Positions 8,817-17,162 of a DNA stretch of 59,934 nucleotides are shown one piece after another. The stretch's first letter is position 1; each line of letters begins with the position of its first letter. Below the pieces are notes generated by a model. It was not told where the DNA came from. It was given only the letters and a program-made list of their open reading frames with translations, and did not search any database. The stretch comes from Micrococcales bacterium (lineage in GTDB: Bacteria; Actinomycetota; Actinomycetes; Actinomycetales; Microbacteriaceae). The DNA is taken from positions 1 through 59,934 of the forward strand of contig JAFKIY010000008.1 of assembly GCA_017306245.1 (NCBI GenBank), read 5' to 3'. Position numbers and translations under genes: made by a program.

Positions 8817-10287
8817 TGCGATCGGCATCGAAGATGCCTCCCATGAGACGGGACTTCTCGATACGGACGTCGAGCAGCATCTTGATGAGCCGCCGCTGTT
8901 CGAGCAGGTCGAGCTGATCCCACGCCGCCGTCAGGTCGTCGGCGTTGAGCAGGTCGAGCACCGCGTCGTCCGCAACGGGAGGCACCGCCTCCTTCGCGGC
9001 CTGCTCGATTTGCGGCTTCATCCGCTGTTCGACGTTCGACAGCATGGAGAGGCTGATCCTGCCCTCGGCATACTGCTCGGCAGCCTCATCGAGTCGGCGC
9101 CGCAGAGCGTCCAGCCGCTCCTCGGCCTCGCGGACTCGCTCGTTCCAACTCTCGTCGGGGCCGGCCAGCACCGCCAGACTCTCCGGGGTGGAGAGCCAGC
9201 CCAGCAGCGCGCCCACCACAAAGGCGTCCGTGCGTTCCACGTCGATGCTGATGCGACGGCAGGGCGCCCAGGGGCAGATGTAGTTGTTGCGCGGCTTGCC
9301 GTTCTTGCGGGGGATCACGTTGTGGACCCGCACCAGCGGCCGCGAGCAGAAGGCGCACTTGGCGACGTGCGACAGGAGCCATCGGGGCCGGCTGTGGTTG
9401 TCCTCCTCGACGTAGCGGGTACGGCGGGCGCGGTCGCCGAGAACGCGATTGACCTTCTCCCACCTATCGACGGGGATGATCGCGGGCCAGTCGGCCTCTC
9501 CGATCACCTCGCCCTGGTACTTGCGGAGCCCGGCAATCGTGGGGCTCCTGATGACCTGCGTGAGTGTCGCGTTCATCCAGCCCCGCGAGTGGTCGCTGGT
9601 CGGTTTCATCGGCGTCGGCACGCCCTCGCGGTTCAGACGGGTCACGATCCGGTTGACCGGCACGCCGCGGAGGATTTCGTCAACGGCGTTCGTGATGATC
9701 GACGCCTTCTCCGGGTCGATTTCCTGCCGGAGCAGTACGCCGGTGCTCTCGTCGTAGACCCGACGGTAGCCGTAGGGGAGTCGACCGTGAGGCCGGCCCT
9801 TCTGCGCGTTGAGCCGCACCGTCCGAAGCTGGCGCTCGCGGATCACGGCGGCGTCCTTCTCCGCTGTCAGAAACTCCAGCCCCATCATGAAAGCGTCGTC
9901 GCTGCGGGCGAAGTCGTAGACCCGGCCCTTCGTCAGATAGAGGACGCCGGCCGCTTGGCAGGCGGCCCGGAGCTGGATGTAAGCGGCGAGCTCGCGGCCG
10001 GCCCGCGATGGCTCCCAAGTCACGAAGGCGGCGTACCGCTTCGAGGCGATGAGCTGAAGGGCCTCCTCGAAACCCTCCCTCTCGCGGGTGCGCCACTGTG
10101 AAGCGGAGCGGTTCGCGTCGGTGATGACCTTGCCGACCTTCCACCCCTGCTGGCCGCACCAGGAGCGGCAGTCCGTCTCCTGGTCACCCGTGGATCGCAT
10201 GAGGTAGTGGCGATCCATTGAGGCTCGCGTGTAGATCAGAGCTTCGGTGTCTGGTTCACTCGGGCGAGTGAGTGCGTTGCTTTCCAT
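8758..10287 (-). CDS. Large serine recombinase (site-specific integrase)
   Basis: 509 residues from ATG 10287, with AAGGAG ten bases upstream. The N-terminal resolvase domain begins ALIYTRASMDRHY and contains the catalytic serine region (STGDQETDCRSW), plus FVTWEPSRAGRELAAY. The recombinase domain follows (KGRPHGRLPYGYRRV, EGVPTPMKPTSDHSRGWMN). A zinc-ribbon (CAFCSRPL, later CPWAPC) and a long coiled coil complete the usual serine-integrase architecture. It would integrate and excise the element. It is transcribed away from the chromosomal junction just upstream of its start. Confidence 0.92.
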   Translation of the reverse strand: MESNALTRPSEPDTEALIYTRASMDRHYLMRSTGDQETDCRSWCGQQGWKVGKVITDANRSASQWRTREREGFEEALQLIASKRYAAFVTWEPSRAGRELAAYIQLRAACQAAGVLYLTKGRVYDFARSDDAFMMGLEFLTAEKDAAVIRERQLRTVRLNAQKGRPHGRLPYGYRRVYDESTGVLLRQEIDPEKASIITNAVDEILRGVPVNRIVTRLNREGVPTPMKPTSDHSRGWMNATLTQVIRSPTIAGLRKYQGEVIGEADWPAIIPVDRWEKVNRVLGDRARRTRYVEEDNHSRPRWLLSHVAKCAFCSRPLVRVHNVIPRKNGKPRNNYICPWAPCRRISIDVERTDAFVVGALLGWLSTPESLAVLAGPDESWNERVREAEERLDALRRRLDEAAEQYAEGRISLSMLSNVEQRMKPQIEQAAKEAVPPVADDAVLDLLNADDLTAAWDQLDLLEQRRLIKMLLDVRIEKSRLMGGIFDADRIKIAPRFVVPGTYQWSQAA

Positions 10288-10335
10288 AACAGCAGGTGCT
10301 CCTTCTGCATCTGCTACCGAAGTCCTGGGTGAGCC
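10288..10335. other. Inferred element-chromosome junction (att site region)
   Basis: Left of here is the recombinase 5' region. From about 10318-10331 rightwards the sequence codes for the second Walker B segment of an ABC-F ATPase (GEPTNDLDTDML, where the family normally has LLDEPTNDLD). The abrupt start of conserved coding directly beside an integrase gene marks the crossover region. The exact core cannot be defined without the other junction. Confidence 0.55.
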
Positions 10336-10864
10336 GACGAACGATCTGGACACGGACATGCTCGCCGCGATCGAGGACCTGCTCGACTCCTTTCCGGGCA
10401 CTCTCCTCGTGGTTAGCCACGATCGGTACCTGATCGAGCGGGTCACGGATCAGCAGTACGCGGTCATGGACGGGCGCCTCCGGCACCTCCCGCGCGGTGT
10501 TGACCAGTACCTGGAGTTGCGCGCGCGCTCGCGTTCAGAGCGCCGGTCATTTCTGACCGGCGCTGCGGCGCCACCGCCGACCGCCGTCCCGGCGGTCGGC
10601 GGTGCTCGTCTGCAAGAGACCTCCAGGAAACCCACCCTCTCCGGCGCTGAACTCCGCAACGCCCAGAAGGAGCTCGCCGCGGCGGGCCGAAAACTCGACA
10701 AGCTCGGCCATCAGGTGGCGGAGTTGCACATCAGGATTGCGGAGCACGATCAGTCCGATTACGTGGCGCTTGCGGGCATGTCGGCTCAACTTGATGAGCT
10801 GCACGACACGACCGCGAAGGTGGAGAATCGCTGGCTCGAGTTGAGTGAACTTCTCGGAGAGTAA
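10318..10864 (+). pseudogene. ABC-F family ATPase, 3' remnant (5' part displaced by element insertion)
   Basis: About 180 C-terminal residues remain: Walker B/D-loop (EPTNDLDTDML), switch histidine (LLVVSHDRYLIERVTDQQY) and a C-terminal linker plus coiled coil (SGAELRNAQKELAAAGRKL, ending ENRWLELSELLGE), as in Uup/EttA-like proteins. ABC-F proteins act on ribosomes and are normally 530-620 residues with two ATPase domains. Everything upstream of the second Walker B is missing and replaced by the recombinase locus. The reading frame opens upstream at 10247 inside element DNA, but this is fortuitous. The 5' half should lie left of the window. Confidence 0.82.
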
Positions 10865-10931
10865 CCTCGGCATCGGCGCTTCCGACTCCGACGCCCCGGC
10901 GCCTGTAGGGCGTGTTGGTTAGGCTCGTCTC

Positions 10932-11276
10932 ATGGTTGATCTCGCCGTTGCGCGCAAACGACTGCTCGAGCAGCAGAGGGAAACGCTGTCGTCGATCAGC
11001 GATCTCGGCGGGAACATCGACGCGATCGTGAGTGCCAGGCAGGACTCCAACAACGATGACGAGCACGACCCGGAGGGTGCGACGCTCGCCTTCGAGCGGT
11101 CGCAGTCGGATGCCCTGCTCCGGCAGGCGGAACAGCGGCTGCAGGACATCGACGCCGCGTTGTCGCGGGTGAAGCGCCGTACCTACGGGATGTGCGTCGT
11201 GTGCGGCAAGCCGATAGCGGCGGCACGACTCGCGGCCAGACCGTACGCGTCAACCTGCATCGCCTGCGCGGGCTGA
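10932..11276 (+). CDS. DksA/TraR-type C4 zinc-finger protein
   Basis: 114 residues. A charged coiled-coil hairpin (ARKRLLEQQRETLSSISDL, then RSQSDALLRQAEQRLQ) is followed by the TraR/DksA zinc finger, with CVVC and CIAC pairs (about residues 94-112) and the conserved RPYAS segment. Proteins of this type bind in the RNA polymerase secondary channel or act as small regulators. The gene stands alone behind the disrupted ABC-F gene, with its own promoter region at 10865-10931. Confidence 0.82.
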   Translation: MVDLAVARKRLLEQQRETLSSISDLGGNIDAIVSARQDSNNDDEHDPEGATLAFERSQSDALLRQAEQRLQDIDAALSRVKRRTYGMCVVCGKPIAAARLAARPYASTCIACAG

Positions 11277-11327
11277 CGGCATTGCGCGGCGGGCCGGCGT
11301 CAGGGCTGAAAAGTCAGGGCCGCTGAG

Positions 11328-12050
11328 TCAGTCGATGTGGGGCGTCACCAGAATCGCGAGTTCCTCGCGCACGTCGGCGTCGTCGGGGCGCGAGCGGCTC
11401 AGTTCGCGCTGAATTTCGAGGGCCTCTTCCGCTCTGCCGAGCGAGCGCAGACAGCGCGCAACGGCCCAGCGGGCGCTGAATTGCTGGTCCTGGGTGCCGA
11501 ATCGGATCGCCGCTCCCTGCGCGAGGGAGAACTGGGCGAGCGCGTCATCGAATCGGCCGGCATCGTGGAGGTTCCAGCCAAGATTGTTGTGCAGGGCGAC
11601 GGCCCAGCGCTTCGTCCGGTCGTCGCCGGTCTGCTCCAGCGCCGCAAGCGCCTCCTGCGTCCAGCGCGCGGCGTGAGCCTCATCCGCAATCGCGAGCATG
11701 TGCAGCGCATCGACCTCCAGGAAGACCAGTCCGGCCCTGTTCGCGGCCGCCCGCGCGTTCGTGAAGTACGCGACGGCATCCAGCGGATGCCCGGAACTGT
11801 TGCGCACGCGCCCCTGTTCGAGAAGCACCCGGGTGGCGACTCGCGGCGAGTCGAAGACGATCTGCTGGAGCAGCCGGTCGGCCTCATCGAATCGGGACTG
11901 CAAACCCAGCGCCCGCGCGATCTGCGTCTCGAGTTCCGCCCGATCCTCCGGGGTCACGCCGTCGCCGCGGGCCGCTTTCCTCAGCCGCTGCTCGCTGAGT
12001 GCCGGGTCGGCGAAATCCCACAACCCGTCGAGCAGCTCCTGAGTCACCAT
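11328..12050 (-). CDS. Tetratricopeptide-repeat protein
   Basis: 240 residues, no signal peptide or membrane segment. Several TPR-like helix pairs are visible, for example IARALGLQSRFDEADRLLQQ, DALHMLAIADEA, ALHNNLGWNLHDAGRFDDAL and RWAVARCLRSLGRAEEALEI. It is probably a cytosolic scaffold; the partner is unknown. It starts 20 bp downstream of a MarR-family gene on the same strand and is likely co-transcribed. Confidence 0.75.
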   Translation of the reverse strand: MVTQELLDGLWDFADPALSEQRLRKAARGDGVTPEDRAELETQIARALGLQSRFDEADRLLQQIVFDSPRVATRVLLEQGRVRNSSGHPLDAVAYFTNARAAANRAGLVFLEVDALHMLAIADEAHAARWTQEALAALEQTGDDRTKRWAVALHNNLGWNLHDAGRFDDALAQFSLAQGAAIRFGTQDQQFSARWAVARCLRSLGRAEEALEIQRELSRSRPDDADVREELAILVTPHID

Positions 12051-12069
12051 GTCGTGCGGTCCTTGCGCG

Positions 12070-12561
12070 TCAGTCGAAGTCGAGGCTCAGCTTGCGCAGG
12101 AGTCCGGCAAGCCGCTCACGGTCGGCGGGGGGGAGCCGGTCGAGCAGTTCCCGTTCCGCGTTCAGCAGGTTGCTGATGGCGGAGTCCACGCATTCCCTGC
12201 CTTTCGGCGTCATGACGACGAGGACGCCGCGACCGTCATCCGGGTCGGTGCGACGGTGCACGAGTCCTCGGGCGGCGAGACGATCGATGCGGTTCGTCAT
12301 GGTTCCTGAGGAGACGAGCGTCTGCTGGAGGAGGGCTTTCGGACTCAACTGGTATGGTGATCCGGCGCGGCGCAATGCGGAGAGAACATCGAACTCCCAC
12401 GACTCGAGTTCAGACGTGGTGAACGATTCGCGGCGGGCCCGGTCCAGGTGCCGGGAAAGCCGTCCCACCCTGGACAGCACCTGCAGCGGGGCGAAGTCGA
12501 GGTCGGGCCGCTCCCGGGTCCACGCCTCCACGATGCGGTCGACTTCGTCGTGGGTGGGCAT
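12070..12561 (-). CDS. MarR family transcriptional regulator
   Basis: 163 residues. It has the MarR winged-helix architecture: N-terminal dimerisation helix, ESWEFDVLSALRRAGSPYQLSP, recognition helix region LVSSGTMTNRIDRLAARGLV, wing HRRTDPDDGRGVLVVMTPKG and a C-terminal dimer helix ending ERLAGLLRKLSLDFD. It resembles regulators that respond to phenolic or oxidant signals, but no effector residue can be assigned. It heads an apparent two-gene unit with the TPR gene. Confidence 0.88.
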   Translation of the reverse strand: MPTHDEVDRIVEAWTRERPDLDFAPLQVLSRVGRLSRHLDRARRESFTTSELESWEFDVLSALRRAGSPYQLSPKALLQQTLVSSGTMTNRIDRLAARGLVHRRTDPDDGRGVLVVMTPKGRECVDSAISNLLNAERELLDRLPPADRERLAGLLRKLSLDFD

Positions 12562-12647
12562 GACCCCATTATCGCGGCATCGCGCGACGAGCGTGGGGAG
12601 GGACGCTGCGTCTGGCAGACTTGACTTCGCGCACTGTGTGTGCGCAA

Positions 12648-12719
12648 TCCGCCTTGGTGTAACGGCAGCACGACAGCCTTTGGAGCTGTTAGGTCCAGGT
12701 TCGAATCCTGGGGGCGGAG
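12648..12719 (+). tRNA. tRNA-Gln (anticodon TTG)
   Basis: The 72-nt cloverleaf has acceptor stem TCCGCCT paired with GGGCGGA and a D-arm with GTGTAACGGCAGCAC. The anticodon stem ACAGC/GCTGT encloses loop CTTTGGA (anticodon at 12680-12682), and the T-arm contains GGTTCGAATCC. It begins with U and has G as the discriminator base, as usual for glutamine tRNA. CCA is not encoded. Confidence 0.95.
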
Positions 12720-12759
12720 CTCAAAGATCGAACACCGATGTGTTCGAGATTTGAGCTCC
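12716..12759 (+). terminator. Long hairpin overlapping the tRNA-Gln 3' end
   Basis: Arms 12716-12735 and 12740-12759 pair at 18 of 20 positions around a CGAT loop; the two mismatches form a tandem G-A step. No T tract follows. The left arm begins inside the acceptor strand (GGAG), so the hairpin competes with or follows the mature tRNA fold. Possible roles are tRNA transcript termination or 3' processing. Confidence 0.5.
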
Positions 12760-12834
12760 GTGCGCGGAGCGCGAGCCGGCGAAGCCGACTCCATAACCTG
12801 GAGCCGAGTTGCTGGAGATCGAAGGAGAGCAATC

Positions 12835-14268
12835 ATGACCGACCAGAACCTCGCGGTGATCATTCTCGCCGCCGGCGAGGGAACCCGGATGCGGTCGGCG
12901 ACACCAAAAGTGCTGCACACGCTCGCGGGCATCCCGCTCGTCGGCCACGTGCTGGCGACGGCGCGCGAGTTGCATCCGGCGCACGTCATTGCCGTGGTTC
13001 GGCACGAGCGGGACCGCGTTGCCTCGGTGATCGGCGAAACGCTTCCCGAAGCAATTGTTGTCGACCAGGATGAGGTCCCCGGTACGGGGCGCGCCGTCGA
13101 GGTCGCGCTGGACGCCCTTCCCCAGGATTTCGCGGGCGATGTGGTGGTCGTGAGCGGCGACGTTCCCCTGCTGGATGCCGGAACTCTCGGACGCCTGATC
13201 GAGGCGCACCGCGCAGCGCACTGTGCAGCGACACTGCTGTCGGCGGTGCTGGATGATGCCTCCGGCTACGGCCGCATCATCCGCGGCGAGGACGGCCACG
13301 TGGACCGCATCGTGGAGCAGAAGGACGCGAACGAGTCGGAGCTCGCGGTCACCGAGATCAACTCGGGAAGCTACGTGTTCACCGTGGATTCGCTTCGTGC
13401 GGAGCTTTCCCACGTGGGAACCCGCAACGCGCAGGGCGAGAAATACCTCACCGATGTCGTGGGCCTGCTGCGCGCATCCGGCAGCACGGTGGAGGCGGTG
13501 CCGGTCGGCCAGAGCTGGATCGTCGGCGGGGTGAACGACCGGGTGCAGCTCGCCGAGGCGGCAGCGCGATTGAATGCGCTCATCGTGCGTGGCTGGCAGC
13601 TGGCCGGCGTGACGGTGCACGATCCGGCGACGACCTGGATCGACCTGGCGGTGACGATCGCCGAGGATGTGGAGATCCTTCCCGGCACCCAAGTCAAGGG
13701 CGCGACGAAGATCGACCGAGGTGCGGTCATCGGCCCGGACACGACGCTCGTGGATTGCGAAATCGGCGAGAATGCGATCGTGAAGCGCACGGATGCCACG
13801 CTCGCCGTCATCGGCAAGGGCGCGACGGTGGGGCCATTTTCCTACCTGCGGCCGAACAGCGTGCTCGGCGAGGAGGGCAAGATCGGCGCGTTCGTGGAGA
13901 CGAAGAATTCGACGATCGGGTTCGGCAGCAAGGTTCCCCACCTCAGTTACATCGGCGACACGGAGATCGGCGTGCAGTCGAACATCGGCGCCGGCACGAT
14001 CACCGCGAACTATGACGGCGTGAACAAGCACCGCACGAGTGTGGGTTCGCACGTGAGAACTTCCTCGCACAACGTGTTCGTCGCGCCCGTTAGGATTGGT
14101 GACGGAGCCTACACCGGTGCAGGTACCGTCGTTCGGAAGGACGTTCCGGCCGGCGCTCTTGCCATCTCTGTGGCTCCCCAACGGAACATGATGGGCTGGA
14201 CCGAGGAGAAACGTCCCGGAACTGCGGCGGCCGAGGCTGCTGCGGCGGCGGGCGAGTCCGAGAATTAG
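12835..14268 (+). CDS. glmU: Bifunctional UDP-N-acetylglucosamine pyrophosphorylase / glucosamine-1-phosphate N-acetyltransferase
   Basis: 477 residues from ATG 12835, with GGAGAG upstream. It makes UDP-GlcNAc for peptidoglycan in the cytosol. The N-terminal uridyltransferase domain has the nucleotide loop LAAGEGTRMRS, KVLHTLAGIPL and the GSYVF segment. The C-terminal left-handed beta-helix shows hexapeptide repeats (VIGPDTTLVDCEIGENAIV) and acetyltransferase signatures (KNSTIGFGSKVPHLSYIGD, IGAGTITANYDGVNKH). It ends in an alanine-rich tail (AAAEAAAAAGES). It precedes prs by 36 bp, a conserved actinobacterial pairing. Confidence 0.97.
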   Translation: MTDQNLAVIILAAGEGTRMRSATPKVLHTLAGIPLVGHVLATARELHPAHVIAVVRHERDRVASVIGETLPEAIVVDQDEVPGTGRAVEVALDALPQDFAGDVVVVSGDVPLLDAGTLGRLIEAHRAAHCAATLLSAVLDDASGYGRIIRGEDGHVDRIVEQKDANESELAVTEINSGSYVFTVDSLRAELSHVGTRNAQGEKYLTDVVGLLRASGSTVEAVPVGQSWIVGGVNDRVQLAEAAARLNALIVRGWQLAGVTVHDPATTWIDLAVTIAEDVEILPGTQVKGATKIDRGAVIGPDTTLVDCEIGENAIVKRTDATLAVIGKGATVGPFSYLRPNSVLGEEGKIGAFVETKNSTIGFGSKVPHLSYIGDTEIGVQSNIGAGTITANYDGVNKHRTSVGSHVRTSSHNVFVAPVRIGDGAYTGAGTVVRKDVPAGALAISVAPQRNMMGWTEEKRPGTAAAEAAAAAGESEN

Positions 14269-14304
14269 CCACCAACGTCGGCGAGCCGGCAGAGAGCGGG
14301 AGAC

Positions 14305-15282
14305 GTGTCGGGCATCAAAATCACCGGCCAGAAACGACTCGTCATTGTCTCCGGGCGCGCGTACCCGGAACTCGCGCAGCAGATTGCCGATGAACTCGGC
14401 AGCGAGCTGGTGCCGACGGATGCGCGCACGTTTGCGAGCAGCGAGATTTACGCGCGCTATGACGAGAGCGTTCGTGGTTGCGATGCGTTCGTCATCCAGT
14501 CGCACACCGCACCCATCAACGAGTGGCTCATGGAGCAGCTCATCATGGTGGATGCCCTGAAGCGCGCCTCAGCGAAGCGCATCACCGTGGTCGCGCCGTA
14601 TTATCCGTACGCCCGCCAGGACAAGAAGGGTCGCGGGCGGGAACCGATCTCCGCGCGGCTGGTCGCTGACCTGTTCAAGGTGGCCGGGGCGGACCGCATC
14701 ATGAGCGTCGACTTGCATGCTGCGCAGATCCAGGGTTTCTTCGACGGGCCGGTCGACCACTTGTTCGCGATGCCGGTGCTTCTGGAGCATTTCCGGAACA
14801 ACCTCGACACGGATAACCTCACCGTGGTTTCCCCGGACATGGGGCGGGTGCGCGTGGCGGATGTCTGGAGCGACAAGCTCGGCTCGCCGCTGGCGATCAT
14901 CCACAAGCGCCGCGATCCGCTCGTGGCCAACAAGGTCACGGTGCACGACATTGTCGGCGACGTCGAGGGTCGGGTGTGTTTAATTGTCGATGACATCATC
15001 GACACGGGCGGCACGATTGTGAAGGCGTCGGAGGCGTTGAAGAAGGCTGGCGCGCTCAGCGTGGTTGTTGCCGCAACTCACGCGGTGTTCTCCGATCCGG
15101 CGCCGAAAATTCTGCAGTCCGAGTTCATCGACTCTGTCGTGGTGACCGATACGCTGCCGGTGCCGGAGTCGAAGCGTTTCCCGTCGTTGACGGTGCTGTC
15201 GATCGCCCCGCTGCTCGCCCGCGCGATTCACGAAGTGTTCGATGACGGGTCGGTCACCTCGATGTTCGACGGCGCCGCGTAG
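14305..15282 (+). CDS. prs: Ribose-phosphate pyrophosphokinase
   Basis: 325 residues from GTG 14305. It transfers diphosphate from ATP to ribose-5-phosphate to give PRPP for nucleotide, histidine and tryptophan synthesis. Visible signatures are the flexible-loop and catalytic region (YYPYARQDKKGRGREPISA), SVDLHAAQIQGFF, VSPDMGRVRVADVW and the PRPP-binding loop IVDDIIDTGGT. Length is normal. It is downstream of glmU and probably co-transcribed. Confidence 0.97.
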   Translation: MSGIKITGQKRLVIVSGRAYPELAQQIADELGSELVPTDARTFASSEIYARYDESVRGCDAFVIQSHTAPINEWLMEQLIMVDALKRASAKRITVVAPYYPYARQDKKGRGREPISARLVADLFKVAGADRIMSVDLHAAQIQGFFDGPVDHLFAMPVLLEHFRNNLDTDNLTVVSPDMGRVRVADVWSDKLGSPLAIIHKRRDPLVANKVTVHDIVGDVEGRVCLIVDDIIDTGGTIVKASEALKKAGALSVVVAATHAVFSDPAPKILQSEFIDSVVVTDTLPVPESKRFPSLTVLSIAPLLARAIHEVFDDGSVTSMFDGAA

Positions 15283-15291
15283 CCCGCTCCG

Positions 15292-15648
15292 TCAGGACTG
15301 CACGCCCCGCGGGATCGTCACCATGCCGGGGATGAGGCCGAGTGAGACGATGTGACGCTCGCCGCCGAAACCGCCGGTCGCGTAGCACTCCCAACCGATC
15401 CCGCCGGCACCGAAGGCTTCGAACCGCACGGTTGAGCCGGTGGCATCCGGTGCCTCATAGTGGACGGCGACCGTGCACGAATCCGCCGCGGTGGCCGCGC
15501 TCACGGTGTACAGGTTCGCGAGAACCGGCAGCACGAGCGCGCCGATCGCGATGAGGACGATGGCCCGCATGATGAGGCGGCGACGTCGGCTGTACAGCGG
15601 GCGATCGTCGGTCTCGCTGCCGGCAGATTCCAGGTCAGTGGGCATCAT
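15292..15648 (-). CDS. Small membrane-anchored or secreted hypothetical protein
   Basis: 118 residues from ATG 15648 (ATG 15645 adjacent). A basic segment (YSRRRRLIMR) precedes one hydrophobic helix (AIVLIAIGALVLPVLANLY). A short exported domain has two cysteines (SCTVAVHYEA, IGWECYATGG) that may form a disulfide. The start overlaps the 3' end of gnd, so it is probably expressed with it. Function unknown. Confidence 0.65.
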   Translation of the reverse strand: MMPTDLESAGSETDDRPLYSRRRRLIMRAIVLIAIGALVLPVLANLYTVSAATAADSCTVAVHYEAPDATGSTVRFEAFGAGGIGWECYATGGFGGERHIVSLGLIPGMVTIPRGVQS

Positions 15649-17089
15649 CCATCGCAATCTCGCTGCGGTCTCCCGACCACAGCGTGTGGAACGTGCCCTC
15701 CATGTCCGACCGCTTGTAGGTGTGCGCCCCGAAGAAGTCGCGCTGCCCTTGCACGAGCGCTGCCGGCAGGCGGTCGGCGCGCAGTCCGTCGTAGTACGCG
15801 AGCGACGACGAGAACGCGGGGGCCGGGATGCCCGACTCGGCCGCGATGCGCACGACGCGGCGCCACGAGTCCTGCGCCCGCGCCATGACCTCGCGGAAGT
15901 ATGGCGCCGTGACGAGCGCGACGAGGCCGGGGTCTTCGGCGTACGCTTCGGTGATCCGGTTCAGGAATTGCGCCCGGATGATGCAACCCCCGCGCCAGAT
16001 CTTCGCGATCTCGCCCTTCTGAATGTCCCAGCCGTACTCTTCGGCGCCCGCGACGATCTCGTCGAACCCCTGGCTGTAGGCGATCATCTTGGAGGCGTAC
16101 AGGGCAAGGCGCACGTCCTCGATGAACGCGTCAACATCCGCGACCGGCGCGGCGCTCGGGCCGGGAAGGTCGGCGGCGGCCGCCCGTTGGGCCGGCTTCG
16201 ACGACAGCGAGCGGGCGAAAACCGCTTCGGCAATGCCCGACACCGGGATGCCGAGGTCCAGCGCGGTCTGCACGGTCCAGGCCCCCGTGCCTTTTGCTCC
16301 GGCCTGGTCGAGGATCACGTCGACGAGGGGCTTGCCGGTTTTCGCATCCGTCTGGCGCAGCACCTCTGCGGTGATCTCGATGAGGTAGCTCTCGAGCTCG
16401 CCGCGGTTCCACTCGGTGAAGATGTCGGCGATCTCGGCGGGGCTCTTGCCCGTGCCGCGGCGGATGAGGTCGTAGCCTTCCGCGATGAGCTGCATGTCGG
16501 CGTACTCGATGCCGTTGTGGATCATCTTGACGAAGTGGCCGGCGCCGTCGGTGCCGACGTGGGTCACGCAGGGCTCGCCCTCGGCGACGGCGGCGATCGA
16601 GCGCAGGATGGGACCGAGCGTCTCCCAGGCCTCGGCCGAGCCGCCCGGCATGATCGAGGGGCCGAGCAGCGCACCCTCCTCGCCGCCCGAGATGCCGGCG
16701 CCGACGAAGTTGATCCCGGTCTCGCGCACGGCCTTCTCGCGGCGGATCGTGTCGGTGAAGAGCGCGTTGCCGCCGTCGACGATGATGTCGCCCGGCTCGA
16801 ACACGGCCGTGAGCTGGTCGATGACGGCATCCGTGCCCGCCCCGGCCTTGACCATGATGATGGCGGTGCGCGGCGTGGTGAGCGAGGCCGCGAAGTCGGC
16901 GATCGACTCGCTCGCGACGAAGTCGGCTTCCGGATGCGCGGCGAGCAGCTCGCGGGTCTTCTCCGGCGAGCGGTTGTAGATCGCCACGGTATTGCCTTCG
17001 CGGCTGGCGAGGTTGCGAGCCAGATTCGATCCCATGACGGCAAGGCCGACTACTCCGATATTGGCCGTGCTCGTGGCGGTCTGGGTCAT
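15635..17089 (-). CDS. gnd: 6-phosphogluconate dehydrogenase (decarboxylating), NADP-dependent
   Basis: 484 residues from ATG 17089 (MTQTATSTAN), preceded by GAGGAG. It oxidises 6-phosphogluconate to ribulose-5-phosphate plus CO2. The Rossmann motif is GVVGLAVMGSNLARNLAS, followed by NRSPEKT, the substrate signature VGAGISGGEEGALLGPSIMPGG, and HFVKMIHNGIEYADMQL with the catalytic lysine. The C-terminal all-helical domain contains AKGTGAWTVQTALDLG. It is divergent from gluconokinase, which makes its substrate. Confidence 0.97.
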   Translation of the reverse strand: MTQTATSTANIGVVGLAVMGSNLARNLASREGNTVAIYNRSPEKTRELLAAHPEADFVASESIADFAASLTTPRTAIIMVKAGAGTDAVIDQLTAVFEPGDIIVDGGNALFTDTIRREKAVRETGINFVGAGISGGEEGALLGPSIMPGGSAEAWETLGPILRSIAAVAEGEPCVTHVGTDGAGHFVKMIHNGIEYADMQLIAEGYDLIRRGTGKSPAEIADIFTEWNRGELESYLIEITAEVLRQTDAKTGKPLVDVILDQAGAKGTGAWTVQTALDLGIPVSGIAEAVFARSLSSKPAQRAAAADLPGPSAAPVADVDAFIEDVRLALYASKMIAYSQGFDEIVAGAEEYGWDIQKGEIAKIWRGGCIIRAQFLNRITEAYAEDPGLVALVTAPYFREVMARAQDSWRRVVRIAAESGIPAPAFSSSLAYYDGLRADRLPAALVQGQRDFFGAHTYKRSDMEGTFHTLWSGDRSEIAMDDAH

Positions 17090-17162
17090 GTTCTTCTCCT
17101 CGTTGACGGTGCACTCCAAGGCTATCCCGAGAGAGTGCAGTCTCGATTGCTAGGGTCGCATC

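Noticed and set aside
10247..10864. An intact short ATPase gene starting at 10247
   Set aside because: The first 25 codons lie in recombinase upstream DNA and the protein would lack Walker A and the signature motif, so it is a remnant and not a complete gene.
12721..14505. 594-codon minus-strand frame opposite glmU
   Set aside because: Biased composition without motifs, fully antisense to a clear glmU gene.
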